From JADKAV01 sp963733395 (GTDB lineage: Bacteria; Actinomycetota; Actinomycetes; S36-B12; UBA10799), in contig CAVTCZ010000005.1 of NCBI GenBank assembly GCA_963733395.1, forward strand, positions 310,001 to 374,000: 64,000 nucleotides of DNA, read 5' to 3'. Below are positions 25,301-33,571 of this stretch, piece after piece. The notes under the pieces were generated by a model that saw nothing but the letters and a program-made list of their open reading frames with translations, was not told the DNA's origin and ran no database searches. How positions within the stretch are numbered: position 1 is the first letter of the stretch; the number at the start of each line of letters is the position of its first letter. The position numbers and the translations under genes were made by a program.

Positions 25301-26007
25301 CGGGCGATCACCACCAGGTCGAGACTGGCGTCGACGTCCCCGGCCCGGATCTCGAAGTCCGCGTCGGACACCCCCGCGACGAACGCCTCGAGCTCGGCCG
25401 GCCAGACCCCGGACAACGACGCTTCGATCTGCTCGGCGATCAGGCCGGGGCGCTGTTGCAGTCGCGGACCGTGGTGGACCCCGAAGACCTGCACGTCGTC
25501 GAAACCGGCCGCCCGCACCATCGCATGCAGTTGCGCGGCGTCGAACTCCTCGACGTGGAAGGGGTTGGTCGGTTTCTCGCCGCGGCCGATCCCGGGTGAG
25601 AAGGTGAGCCGGTTGGGTGTGCTCAGGCAGGTCCACTGCGCGATCCGTCGCACCTGGGACAGGAATCCCCGCAGGTCCCACAGGTGCTCGATGACCTGCA
25701 GGCTCACCACTGCGTCCATGCGGCCGAACGGCAGGGCGGCGAGGTTCGCCTGCACCACCGGAACGGGGTAGGCCGCGGCGCTGTGGGCCACCGCCAGCTC
25801 GTCGTAGTCGACGGCGACGACCCGGGCCCCGGCCCGGCGCAGGATGTCGGCGCCGTATCCCTCCCCGGAACCGGCCTCCAGCACGCTCTGGTCCGCGCAG
25901 CGCGGCGCGAGCCAGCGGTACACGACCTCGTGGCGGGCGAACCAGTACTGCTCCCGGTCGATCCCGGGAACGGTCCGCTCGCCGGTCAGGGGCAAGGGGG
26001 AGGGCAC
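25297..26007 (-). CDS. SAM-dependent methyltransferase (Rv3030/MeT1-like)
   Basis: The 236-residue protein starts at GTG 26007. LTGERTVPGIDREQYWFARHEVVYRWL is the distinctive N-terminus of the Rv3030 family. VLEAGSGEGYGADIL is SAM motif I, followed by VVAVDYDE, DAVVSLQVIEHLWD and CLSTPNRLTFSPG. Rv3030 orthologues methylate glucose in the methylglucose lipopolysaccharide route. It is first gene of the operon with GH57 and GT4, and divergent from etfBA exactly as Rv3030 is divergent from fixA/fixB. The chemical role here is inferred from synteny. Confidence 0.87.
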   Translation of the reverse strand: MPSPLPLTGERTVPGIDREQYWFARHEVVYRWLAPRCADQSVLEAGSGEGYGADILRRAGARVVAVDYDELAVAHSAAAYPVPVVQANLAALPFGRMDAVVSLQVIEHLWDLRGFLSQVRRIAQWTCLSTPNRLTFSPGIGRGEKPTNPFHVEEFDAAQLHAMVRAAGFDDVQVFGVHHGPRLQQRPGLIAEQIEASLSGVWPAELEAFVAGVSDADFEIRAGDVDASLDLVVIAR

Positions 26008-26081
26008 GCTCTTCAGGCTACGGGTCGCAGCCGAGTCGGCAGTGGCCGCCTGCGGGCACGGCCGGGGGCATGTCTGGCGCG

Positions 26082-26100
26082 GTTACTACTGGCGAGTAAC
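26082..26100. promoter_or_regulatory. Candidate operator palindrome in divergent promoter region
   Basis: GTTACT (26082-26087) and AGTAAC (26095-26100) are perfect inverted half-sites with a 7-nt spacer, in a rare A+T-richer patch. They lie within the 152-bp gap between the methyltransferase operon and etfB. The geometry fits a dimeric TetR- or GntR-type regulator. No regulator is assigned. Confidence 0.4.
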
Positions 26101-26159
26101 ATTGGATCAAGTGCCGTGCGCCAGCAACGGCAACGCACCCGAGGAGGTCGACCGCGCCC

Positions 26160-26942
26160 ATGAAGATCGTCGTCTGCGTTAAGCAGGTCCCCGACACCTG
26201 GTCGGAGAAGAAGCTCGACCCGACCACGAAGACCCTGGACCGGGACTCCGTGGACGGTGTCATGAACGAACTCGACGAGTACGCCGTCGAGGAAGGCCTG
26301 AAGATCGCCGAGGCCACCGGCGGTGAGGTCATCGCACTGTCCATGGGCCCGTCGCAGTCCACGGAGACCATCAAGAAGGCGCTGAGCATGGGCGCCAACT
26401 CCGGGATCCACATTCTCGACGACGGTTTGGCCGGCTCGGACGCGATCGCCACGTCGCTTGCCATCGCCAAGGTGCTCGAGGGTCGCGGCGCCGACCTGAT
26501 CATCTTCGGTTCGGAGTCGACCGACGCGCGCATGAGCGTCATCCCGGCCATGGTGGCCGAGCGGCTCGGGCTGCCCCAGTTGACCTTCGCCAACAAGGTC
26601 GAAGCTGCCGGCGACGGCACCGTGAAGGCCCACCGCCTCACCGACTACGGCTACGACGTCGTCGAGGCCAGCACCCCCGCGGTCATCTCCGTGGTGGAGA
26701 AGATCAACGAGCCGCGCTACCCCTCCTTCAAGGGCATCATGGCCGCGAAGAAGAAGCCGGTCGAGACCATCACGCTGGCCGACGCCGGCATCGAGCCCGC
26801 CACGGTCGGTCTGGGTGCGGCGTGGAGCGAGGTCGCCGAATTCGCCGCCGCCCCGCCGCGCGCCGCGGGCACCATCGTCACCGACGAGGGTGACGGTGGC
26901 GTCAAGATCGCCGATTACCTGTCCGAGCAGAAGTTCATCTAG
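26160..26942 (+). CDS. etfB: Electron transfer flavoprotein beta subunit
   Basis: The 260-residue protein begins MKIVVCVKQVPDTW. ETF-beta motifs include MNELDEYAVEEGLKIAE, LSMGPSQSTETIKKALSMGA and VISVVEKINEPRYPSFKGIMAAKKKP (the ETF-beta signature). It binds AMP and pairs with EtfA to shuttle electrons from acyl-CoA dehydrogenases to the quinone pool. GAGGAGG lies ~14 nt before ATG 26160. Gene order etfB-etfA, divergent from an Rv3030-like operon, matches fixA/fixB (Rv3029c/Rv3028c). Confidence 0.96.
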   Translation: MKIVVCVKQVPDTWSEKKLDPTTKTLDRDSVDGVMNELDEYAVEEGLKIAEATGGEVIALSMGPSQSTETIKKALSMGANSGIHILDDGLAGSDAIATSLAIAKVLEGRGADLIIFGSESTDARMSVIPAMVAERLGLPQLTFANKVEAAGDGTVKAHRLTDYGYDVVEASTPAVISVVEKINEPRYPSFKGIMAAKKKPVETITLADAGIEPATVGLGAAWSEVAEFAAAPPRAAGTIVTDEGDGGVKIADYLSEQKFI

Positions 26943-26957
26943 GGAGAACGAACAACA

Positions 26958-27911
26958 ATGGCTGAGATCCTGGTACTGGTCGACCACGTCGACGGCTCGG
27001 TGAAGAAGGTCACGCTGGAACTGCTGACCCTCGCACGTTCCCTCGGTGAGCCCTCCGCGGTGTTCATCGGCGGCGGCGTCGACAACGCCGCGGCGACACT
27101 GGCCGAGTACGGCGCCGCGAACATCTATGTCGCCGAGGCCCCCGAACTGACCGGCCACGTGGTGGCCCCGAAGGCCGAGTTGCTCGCGCAGCTCGTGGCC
27201 GACAAGTCCCCGGCAGCGGTGCTGCTCACGTCCACCGCCGAGGGCAAGGAGATCGCCGGCCGACTGGCGGTCAAGATCGACAGTGGCGTCATCACCGACG
27301 CCGTGGCCGTTTCCCCCGAGTTGGTCGCGACCCAGTCGATCTTCGGCGGTTCGACCATCGTGCAGTCCAAGGTGGTCCAGGGGACCCCGGTGATCACGGT
27401 CCGTCCGAACTCCACCGCCCCCGAGGCCGCTGCGGCCGCGGGTGCTCGCGCTGATGTCTCCGTGGCCCTGAGCCCGGCGGCCACCGCGGCCAAGATCGTG
27501 GACCGGGTCGAGGAGCAGAAGGGCGCCCGTCCCGAACTGACCGAGGCGGCTGTCGTCGTCTCCGGCGGCCGCGGTGTGGGCGGTCCGGAAGGCTTCGAGG
27601 TCATCGAGAAGCTCGCCGACTCCCTCGGTGCTGCTGTGGGCGCCTCGCGTGCGGCCACCGACGCCGGCTGGTACCCCCACCAGTACCAGGTCGGGCAGAC
27701 CGGCAAGACCGTGTCGCCGCAGCTGTACATCGCCAACGGCATCTCGGGTGCGATCCAGCACCGCGCGGGGATGCAGACCTCGAAGACGATCATCGTCGTC
27801 AACAAGGACCCCGAGGCCCCGATCTTCGAGCTCGCCGACTACGGCGTCGTGGGCGACCTGTTCACGGTCGTGCCGCAACTCACCGACGAGATCGGCAAGC
27901 GCAAGGGCTGA
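26958..27911 (+). CDS. etfA: Electron transfer flavoprotein alpha subunit
   Basis: The 317-residue protein starts at ATG 26958 with GGGAGAA upstream. The C-terminal FAD domain carries VSGGRGVGGPEGFEVIEKLA, GASRAATDAGWYPHQYQVGQTGKTV and YIANGISGAIQHRAGMQTSKTI with NKDPEAPIFELADYGVVGDL, all ETF-alpha signatures. It forms the FAD-binding half of the EtfAB heterodimer. The gene is 15 nt behind etfB, in one operon, with a hairpin terminator just after the stop. Confidence 0.96.
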   Translation: MAEILVLVDHVDGSVKKVTLELLTLARSLGEPSAVFIGGGVDNAAATLAEYGAANIYVAEAPELTGHVVAPKAELLAQLVADKSPAAVLLTSTAEGKEIAGRLAVKIDSGVITDAVAVSPELVATQSIFGGSTIVQSKVVQGTPVITVRPNSTAPEAAAAAGARADVSVALSPAATAAKIVDRVEEQKGARPELTEAAVVVSGGRGVGGPEGFEVIEKLADSLGAAVGASRAATDAGWYPHQYQVGQTGKTVSPQLYIANGISGAIQHRAGMQTSKTIIVVNKDPEAPIFELADYGVVGDLFTVVPQLTDEIGKRKG

Positions 27912-27928
27912 ACGACATCGCTCGGCTG

Positions 27929-27961
27929 AGGCCCCGTCGTCCCCAGGATGGCGGGGCCTCG
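27929..27961 (+). terminator. Stem-loop after etfA
   Basis: GAGGCCCCG (27929-27937) and CGGGGCCTC (27953-27961) form a perfect 9-bp stem with a 15-nt loop, 17 nt past the etfA stop. It has no U tract. It is likely the end of the etfBA transcript. Confidence 0.68.
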
Positions 27962-28007
27962 CTGGGTGTGGGCGGTGCCGTGTCTGCTGGGACGCCCTCG
28001 TTAGCGG

Positions 28008-28061
28008 TTGTGCCGTTGGTGAGCGAATGCACGCGTGTCTTCGCTCACCAACGGCACAACG
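28008..28061. repeat. Long perfect inverted repeat (20-bp arms, 14-nt loop)
   Basis: The arms 28008-28027 and 28042-28061 are exact reverse complements; the loop is 28028-28041. Flanks extend the symmetry imperfectly (CGTTAG before, CTAACG after). Part of the right arm (CTCACCAACGGCAC) recurs at 60513-60526. The hairpin stands in a 548-bp gene-free stretch and is too strong to be chance. Confidence 0.72.
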
Positions 28062-28082
28062 TCTAACGAACTGCCCAACCTC

Positions 28083-28337
28083 TCGCCGGCGGCGGGCACC
28101 CGGACGCGTCGGCCCCACCTGCGCCACTGGCCACGCCGAACCGTCGGCGCCGGGCGTCCGCTCGGCGGCGTTAGTCGGAAGTGCAGGCGTTAGTCGGAAG
28201 TGCAGGCGTTAGTCGGAAGTCCGTGCTTGAGGCTCACGGATGTCCACGGCACTAACGGATGTCCCTGGGGCTAACCGTTAGCGCGGTCGTCCGGCGCCGG
28301 TCGCCGGCGGCGGGCACCCGGACGCGTCGGCCCCACC
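28083..28337. repeat. Repeat-rich non-coding region between etfA and the MBOAT gene
   Basis: The gap 27912-28459 has no convincing gene. Besides the terminator and the long hairpin it contains a 37-bp direct repeat (28083-28119 and 28301-28337). It also has a tandem 19-bp unit beginning GTTAGTCGGAAGTGCAGG (28170-28188, 28189-28207, partial at 28208-28220), and two CGGATGTCC copies near 28237-28264. GTTAG/CTAAC words recur on both strands through the region. The promoter of the MBOAT gene should lie at its right end (28340-28459). Confidence 0.65.
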
Positions 28338-28459
28338 CCACCCGCGACCCGCCGACGCCGGCTGACCGGGTTTGTCCGACCCGCGGGTTAGCCTCGCGAT
28401 AAGTCACGCGACTTCTTCCCCATCGCGTGGCCCCAGACGTGTTGGACGAGGGGTGAAGC

Positions 28460-30004
28460 ATGGTTTTCCCGACGATCGAGTTCGCGGCGTTCTTCGTCGT
28501 GGTGCTCCTGGCGTCGTGGTTGCTCATGCCCACTCCCAAGTACTGGAAGCCGTTCATCTTCGCGGCGTCCCTGGCGTTCTACGCGGCCGCCGACTGGCGC
28601 TGGGTCTTCCTGCTGCTGGCCTCGATCGTGGGCAACCAGGCCGCCGCGACCGCGATCAGCCGGATGTCCGCCGGCCGGGCCCGCAAGGCGGTGCTCATCG
28701 GCGCGGTCGCCGGGAACCTGTTGCTGCTCGGGGTGTTCAAGTACCTGGGCTTCTTCGTGGACAGTGTCACCGGGTTGATGAGTGCGTTCGGCCTGCAGGG
28801 CGAACAGCAGGTCCTTGAACTCGCACTGCCCGTGGGGATCTCCTTCTTCACGTTCCAGGCCATCAGCTACGTGGTCGACGTCTACCGTGCCAAGGCGCCT
28901 CTGGCCAAACCCATCGACACCGCCGTCTACCTGTCGTTCTTCCCGCACCTCGTCGCCGGGCCGATCGTTCGGGCCACGGAGTTCATCCCGCAATTGGCGA
29001 CCCCGCGCAGCCCCCGCAACATCCCGGCGGCGCCGGCGTTGTTCCTGATCGCCGGGGGTTTGATCAAGAAGGTCGTCCTCGCCGACTTCCTCGCGGTCAA
29101 CCTGGTGGACCCCGTCTTCGGCAGCCCACAGGCGTTCGGCGCGGTCGACACCGCCACGGCGATCCTGGGGTACGCCGCGCAGATCTACTGCGACTTCTCC
29201 GGCTACACCGACATCGCGATCGGCCTGGCCATGCTGCTGGGCTTCTGGTTCCCGCAGAACTTCGACCAGCCGTACCGGGCGCTGAGCCTGCAGGAGTTCT
29301 GGCATCGCTGGCACATGACGTTGTCGCGATGGTTGCGCGACTACCTGTACATCCCCCTGGGCGGCAGCAAGAAGGGTCCGCGCCGCACCTACATCAACCT
29401 GATGCTGACCATGATCCTGGGCGGGTTGTGGCACGGCGCGGCGTGGACGTTCGTCATCTGGGGGACGATGCACGGCTCCGGCCTGGCGTTCGAACGGTGG
29501 GTGCGGGAGCGGGCCAAGCAGTTGCGATCGGGTCCGACCATCGACCTGCGGGACGAGCCGGATGGCGCGACCGGCGGCGGTGCGCCGGCCGGCACCGGGC
29601 AAGTGACCACCACGATGGTCATGGTCAAGCCCAAGCCGCGCGTCGACGCGGCGATCCTGCGGCACTACCCGAAGGCGGTGCTGTGGCTGGCCACGTTCAG
29701 CTTCGTGTGCCTGGCCTGGGTGTTCTTCCGGGCACCCGACGTGGGGACTGCCTTGACGGTGCTATCGCGACTGGTCGTCGGCTGGACCACGGCGGCCACG
29801 CTGCTGAGCCCGGCGGTGGTCGTCGCGCTGGTGGTCGCGTTCAGCACCCAGGTCACGCCGCCGCGGCTGTGGGACCGGGTGGCGGTGCAGTTCAGCAGAC
29901 TGCCCTACTGGGCCCAGGGCGTGCTGTTCGGGGTGTTGCTCATCGTCATCGACACGCTGGTCGGCCAGCAGGGTGTCGCCCCCTTCATCTACTTCCAGTT
30001 CTGA
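28460..30004 (+). CDS. MBOAT family O-acyltransferase (AlgI/DltB-type)
   Basis: The 514-residue multi-pass membrane enzyme begins MVFPTIEFAAFFVVV. Family motifs are LPVGISFFTFQAISYVVDVYR, FPHLVAGPIVRATEF, QIYCDFSGYTDIAIGLAMLLGF, EFWHRWHMTLSRWLRDYLYIPLGG and GGLWHGAAWTFVIWG. The last contains the catalytic His of AlgI/DltB-type acyltransferases. It moves an acyl (often acetyl) group across the membrane to an extracellular polymer, with an SGNH protein completing transfer. That SGNH partner is the next gene, 10 nt downstream. The acceptor polysaccharide is unknown. Confidence 0.92.
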   Translation: MVFPTIEFAAFFVVVLLASWLLMPTPKYWKPFIFAASLAFYAAADWRWVFLLLASIVGNQAAATAISRMSAGRARKAVLIGAVAGNLLLLGVFKYLGFFVDSVTGLMSAFGLQGEQQVLELALPVGISFFTFQAISYVVDVYRAKAPLAKPIDTAVYLSFFPHLVAGPIVRATEFIPQLATPRSPRNIPAAPALFLIAGGLIKKVVLADFLAVNLVDPVFGSPQAFGAVDTATAILGYAAQIYCDFSGYTDIAIGLAMLLGFWFPQNFDQPYRALSLQEFWHRWHMTLSRWLRDYLYIPLGGSKKGPRRTYINLMLTMILGGLWHGAAWTFVIWGTMHGSGLAFERWVRERAKQLRSGPTIDLRDEPDGATGGGAPAGTGQVTTTMVMVKPKPRVDAAILRHYPKAVLWLATFSFVCLAWVFFRAPDVGTALTVLSRLVVGWTTAATLLSPAVVVALVVAFSTQVTPPRLWDRVAVQFSRLPYWAQGVLFGVLLIVIDTLVGQQGVAPFIYFQF

Positions 30005-30014
30005 GGTGGCGCGG

Positions 30015-31127
30015 ATGACCGACACTGTGCACGAGCCCCCGGCGACGGGGACACGCCAGTCGCCGAAGCGTGGCCGCGCCGACGCCTACCACCCCGCGAT
30101 GCACGGGTTCGAGGGCAGGCGGATGCCCGCCGGCCACATCTGGCTGGTCGTGGTGATCGCCCTGGGAGTTGCCATGGTGTTCAACAGCGACGGCTTCCTG
30201 CGAGACGCCAACGGAATGCGGCCCGGGGTGCTCAGAACCGTGATGATCGGCGTCGCCACGCCGTTGGACGCGGTCGCCGGTTGGCTGCGACTCGACCGTC
30301 CGCAGCAGTCTCTGGCAGGAGCCCTGGGGCAGTCCACGGACGAGGCGGACGGAGCCGCGCTGCTGGCGGAGGGCGACGCCCCGGAGCCGGCGCTCGTGGC
30401 CACCGCGCCGCCGATCACGACCCCGACGGCCGCCGACCCGCTGAAGATCCTGGTGCTCGGCGACTCGCTGTCCACCTTCGTGGGGCAGCAGATGTCCGTC
30501 CTGCTCGCGGATTCGAAAGTGGCAAGCGTCAAGACCGTGTGGCGCAACGGGACCGGTTTGACCAATCCCGCGTTCTTCAACTGGGAATCCGGTGCCCGCA
30601 CGATCCTGCGCGCCGAGCAGCCCGATGCGGTGGTCATGGTGGTGGGCGGCAACGAGCGCAACGACATGACTGTGGGCGGCCAGACACTGGTGCCCGGGTC
30701 CGCGGCCTGGGAGGCCGAATACGAACGGCGCGCCCGGGTGGTGATGCGGGCCATGATGCAGGAAGGCGTCCAACGGGTGTTCTGGTCGGGCCCACCGACC
30801 GCGCGCGACGAGAAATGGAATGCGGTGTACGCCGACGTCAACTCCGCCCTCACCCGGGCGGCCGGTGCCGTTCCCGGCGTTGCGTATGTCGATCTCTACG
30901 ACGAGAGCAAGCCGTTCGCCATGGAGGAGACCATCGACGGGGAGCAGGTCCTGGCCCGGCAGCGCGATGGCATCCACTGGACCTACCCCGGCGCCCTGGA
31001 ACCTGCCCGTGAACAGATCGCGGCGCTGCAGACGGTCTATGGTGATCTCCTGAAACCACGTCCCACCAGCACGGAGGTCAGCAGTGACACGCAGCCAACG
31101 ACCGGGGCCGAATCTCCAGGACCCTGA
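30015..31127 (+). CDS. Membrane-anchored SGNH/GDSL hydrolase (DUF459-like), MBOAT partner
   Basis: From ATG 30015 the 370-residue protein has a basic cytoplasmic N-terminus, one TM segment (HIWLVVVIALGVAMVF, about 37-52), a Ser/Thr/Pro linker and an extracytoplasmic SGNH domain. The catalytic Ser is in ILVLGDSLSTF (near 150), the Gly/Asn oxyanion residues in WRNGTGLTN and VVGGNERND, and the Asp-His pair in RDGIHWTYPGA. This is the partner of the preceding MBOAT gene, analogous to AlgJ/AlgX in alginate acetylation. The last 44 nt overlap the glycogen phosphorylase gene in a different frame. Confidence 0.85.
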   Translation: MTDTVHEPPATGTRQSPKRGRADAYHPAMHGFEGRRMPAGHIWLVVVIALGVAMVFNSDGFLRDANGMRPGVLRTVMIGVATPLDAVAGWLRLDRPQQSLAGALGQSTDEADGAALLAEGDAPEPALVATAPPITTPTAADPLKILVLGDSLSTFVGQQMSVLLADSKVASVKTVWRNGTGLTNPAFFNWESGARTILRAEQPDAVVMVVGGNERNDMTVGGQTLVPGSAAWEAEYERRARVVMRAMMQEGVQRVFWSGPPTARDEKWNAVYADVNSALTRAAGAVPGVAYVDLYDESKPFAMEETIDGEQVLARQRDGIHWTYPGALEPAREQIAALQTVYGDLLKPRPTSTEVSSDTQPTTGAESPGP

Positions 31128-33540
31128 GCGCTTCGCCCGGGAATTCACCGAGGAGCTCCGGTTCGGCCAGGGCGTCGATTACGTCCGCGCGTCCGACGGC
31201 GATCTGTACGTGGCGCTGGCACGCACGGTGCGGCAGGCCCTGATCTCGCGCTGGATCGAGACCCTGAACACCCAGATCGGCCGCGGCTCCAAGGCGGTCG
31301 TGTACCTGTCGGCGGAGTATCTGCTCGGCCGACAACTGGACAACGCGCTGCTTGCGACCAACCTGCAGGCCACCGCCCGGCATGCACTGGCGTCGCTGGA
31401 CCTCGAGCTCGACGACCTGCGGGAGTTCGAGGTCGAGCCGGGCTTGGGCAACGGCGGTCTCGGTCGGCTCGCGGCGTGCTTCCTGGACTCGCTGGCCACG
31501 ATGGCGATCCCCGCCGTCGGCTACGGCATCCGCTACGAGTACGGCATCTTCCAGCAGACCTTCAACGACGAGGGCCGACAGGTGGAAGTGGCTGACTCCT
31601 GGCTGCGGCACGGCAACCCGTGGGAGTTCCCGCACCCGGAGATGTCGGTGAAGGTCGGCTTCGGAGGCACCGTGACACACCACGTCAACGGTGCGGACAA
31701 GGCCAAATGGGAACCCCAGGTCACGATCGTCGCCGTGCCGTACAACTACATGGTCCCCGGCTATCGCTCCGATGCGGTCAACACCCTGCGCCTGTGGCAG
31801 GCGCAGGCCGCGGAGGACCTGGATCTCAAGGAATTCAACTCGGGGGACTTCCAGGGCGCGGTCCGGGCGCAGACCGAGGCCGAGTCCATCTCCAAGATCC
31901 TCTACCCCGAGGACTCGACCCCGGCGGGCAAGCGGCTGCGGCTGCAGCAGCAGTACTTCTTCGTCGCCGCGTCCATCCACGACTTCATCCACAACGTGCT
32001 GCCGGGCGACTTCGACCTGCGGCGGCTGCACGAGCGCGTGATCTTCCAGCTCAACGACACCCACCCCGTCATCGCCATCCCGGAGTTGATGCGGGTGCTC
32101 ATGGATGAGAACGGGTTGCCGTGGGATGAGGCCTGGGACGTCACCCGCAAGTGCTTCGCCTACACGTGCCACACGCTGCTGCCCGAGGCGCTGGAGGTCT
32201 GGCCGGTCGACCTGATCGAGGAGCTCCTGCCCCGGCACATGGAGATCATCTATCGGATCAACTCGCTGTTCCTGGCCGAGGTGGCCGACTCCTTCCCCGG
32301 CAACGAGTGGCGGGTGCGTCGGATGTCGATCATCGAGGAGCACCCGGTCCGTTCGGTGCGGATGGCCTATCTGGCGACGGTGGGTGCCAGCAAGGTCAAC
32401 GGCGTCGCAGAACTGCACAGCAAGCTCCTGCGCGAGCGGGTGCTGCCGGACTTCGCCGAACTGTACCCGGACCGCTTCACCAACGTGACCAACGGCGTGA
32501 CTCCGCGGCGATTCCTCAAGCTCGCCAATCCGGAGCTCTCCGCGCTGATCACGTACAAGATCGGCCCCGACTGGGTCACGGATCTGGAAAGGCTGCGAGA
32601 GCTCGACGAGTTCGCCGACGACGAGAACTTCGTCGCGGCGATGTTCCGGATCAAGCGCGAGAACAAGGTGCGGCTGGCCGAGGTGCTCAAGAAGCGCGAC
32701 GGGATCGTGCTCAACGTCGACACGATGTTCGACGCGATGGTCAAACGCCTGCACGAGTACAAGCGGCAGTTGCTGAAGCTGCTGCACGTGGTGGTGCTGC
32801 ATCAACGCCTGCTCGACGGGCAGGACATCGCCGCGCGCACGGTCATGTTCGGCGCGAAGGCCGCTCCCGGCTACACCATGGCCAAGGAGATCATCGGATT
32901 GGTCAACTCCGTGGCCAGGACCATCGATGCCGATCCGCGCGCGCGGGGACGGTTGCAGGTGGTGTTCCCGCCCAACTACAACGTCACGCTGGCCGAGTCA
33001 CTCATCCCGGCGGCCGACCTCTCCGAGCAGATCTCGCTGGCGGGCAAGGAGGCCTCGGGAACGGGGAACATGAAATTCGCACTCAACGGTGCGCTCACGG
33101 TGGGCACGCTGGACGGCGCCAACGTCGAGATCCGGGAACTCGTGGGCCCGGACAACTTCTTCCTGTTCGGCATGACCGAGGAACAGGCCCACGCCACCAA
33201 GGAAGCCGGGTACAACCCGATGACCTACTTCGAATCGGATCCGGTGCTCCGGCGCGCGCTCGAGGCGATCAGCCGCGGTGATTACTCGGAGGGCCAGTCG
33301 TTCGCATTCGGCCACGTGGTCGACTCCCTGCTCAGCGACGACCCGTACATGGTACTGGCCGACTTCGCCTCGTACGTCGCGGTCCAGGACGAGGTGGAGA
33401 AGGTATGGTCGGACCCCACTGCGTGGGGCCGCATGGTCGTGCACAACGTGGCGCGCAGCGGGTTCTTCTCCTCCGACCGGTCGATCCAGGACTACTTGGA
33501 CCGGATCTGGCACGCGCCTGCGGTGCCGGTGCACAAATAG
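31084..33540 (+). CDS. glgP: Glycogen/maltodextrin phosphorylase (GT35)
   Basis: The 818-residue enzyme starts at GTG 31084 with GGAGG six nt before it. It is the E. coli-type full-length alpha-glucan phosphorylase. Motifs include VYLSAEYLLGRQLDNAL, LGNGGLGRLAACFLDSLA, FGAKAAPGYTMAK and EASGTGNMKFALNGALTVGT with the PLP lysine. It releases glucose-1-phosphate from glycogen ends and acts with GlgX. The start lies inside the SGNH gene, a 44-nt overlap that suggests cotranscription with an otherwise unrelated acyltransferase pair. Confidence 0.95.
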   Translation: MTRSQRPGPNLQDPERFAREFTEELRFGQGVDYVRASDGDLYVALARTVRQALISRWIETLNTQIGRGSKAVVYLSAEYLLGRQLDNALLATNLQATARHALASLDLELDDLREFEVEPGLGNGGLGRLAACFLDSLATMAIPAVGYGIRYEYGIFQQTFNDEGRQVEVADSWLRHGNPWEFPHPEMSVKVGFGGTVTHHVNGADKAKWEPQVTIVAVPYNYMVPGYRSDAVNTLRLWQAQAAEDLDLKEFNSGDFQGAVRAQTEAESISKILYPEDSTPAGKRLRLQQQYFFVAASIHDFIHNVLPGDFDLRRLHERVIFQLNDTHPVIAIPELMRVLMDENGLPWDEAWDVTRKCFAYTCHTLLPEALEVWPVDLIEELLPRHMEIIYRINSLFLAEVADSFPGNEWRVRRMSIIEEHPVRSVRMAYLATVGASKVNGVAELHSKLLRERVLPDFAELYPDRFTNVTNGVTPRRFLKLANPELSALITYKIGPDWVTDLERLRELDEFADDENFVAAMFRIKRENKVRLAEVLKKRDGIVLNVDTMFDAMVKRLHEYKRQLLKLLHVVVLHQRLLDGQDIAARTVMFGAKAAPGYTMAKEIIGLVNSVARTIDADPRARGRLQVVFPPNYNVTLAESLIPAADLSEQISLAGKEASGTGNMKFALNGALTVGTLDGANVEIRELVGPDNFFLFGMTEEQAHATKEAGYNPMTYFESDPVLRRALEAISRGDYSEGQSFAFGHVVDSLLSDDPYMVLADFASYVAVQDEVEKVWSDPTAWGRMVVHNVARSGFFSSDRSIQDYLDRIWHAPAVPVHK

Positions 33541-33571
33541 CCGCCGGTCGGGCGCGACCTACCATTGACGG

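Noticed and set aside
26013..28127. Long minus-strand open frame opposite etfBA
   Set aside because: It is His/Arg/Gly-rich, matches no family and is fully antisense to two certain genes: the usual shadow in high-G+C DNA.
28170..28220. Possible short CRISPR-like repeat
   Set aside because: Only 2.7 copies of a 19-bp unit in direct tandem, with no spacers.
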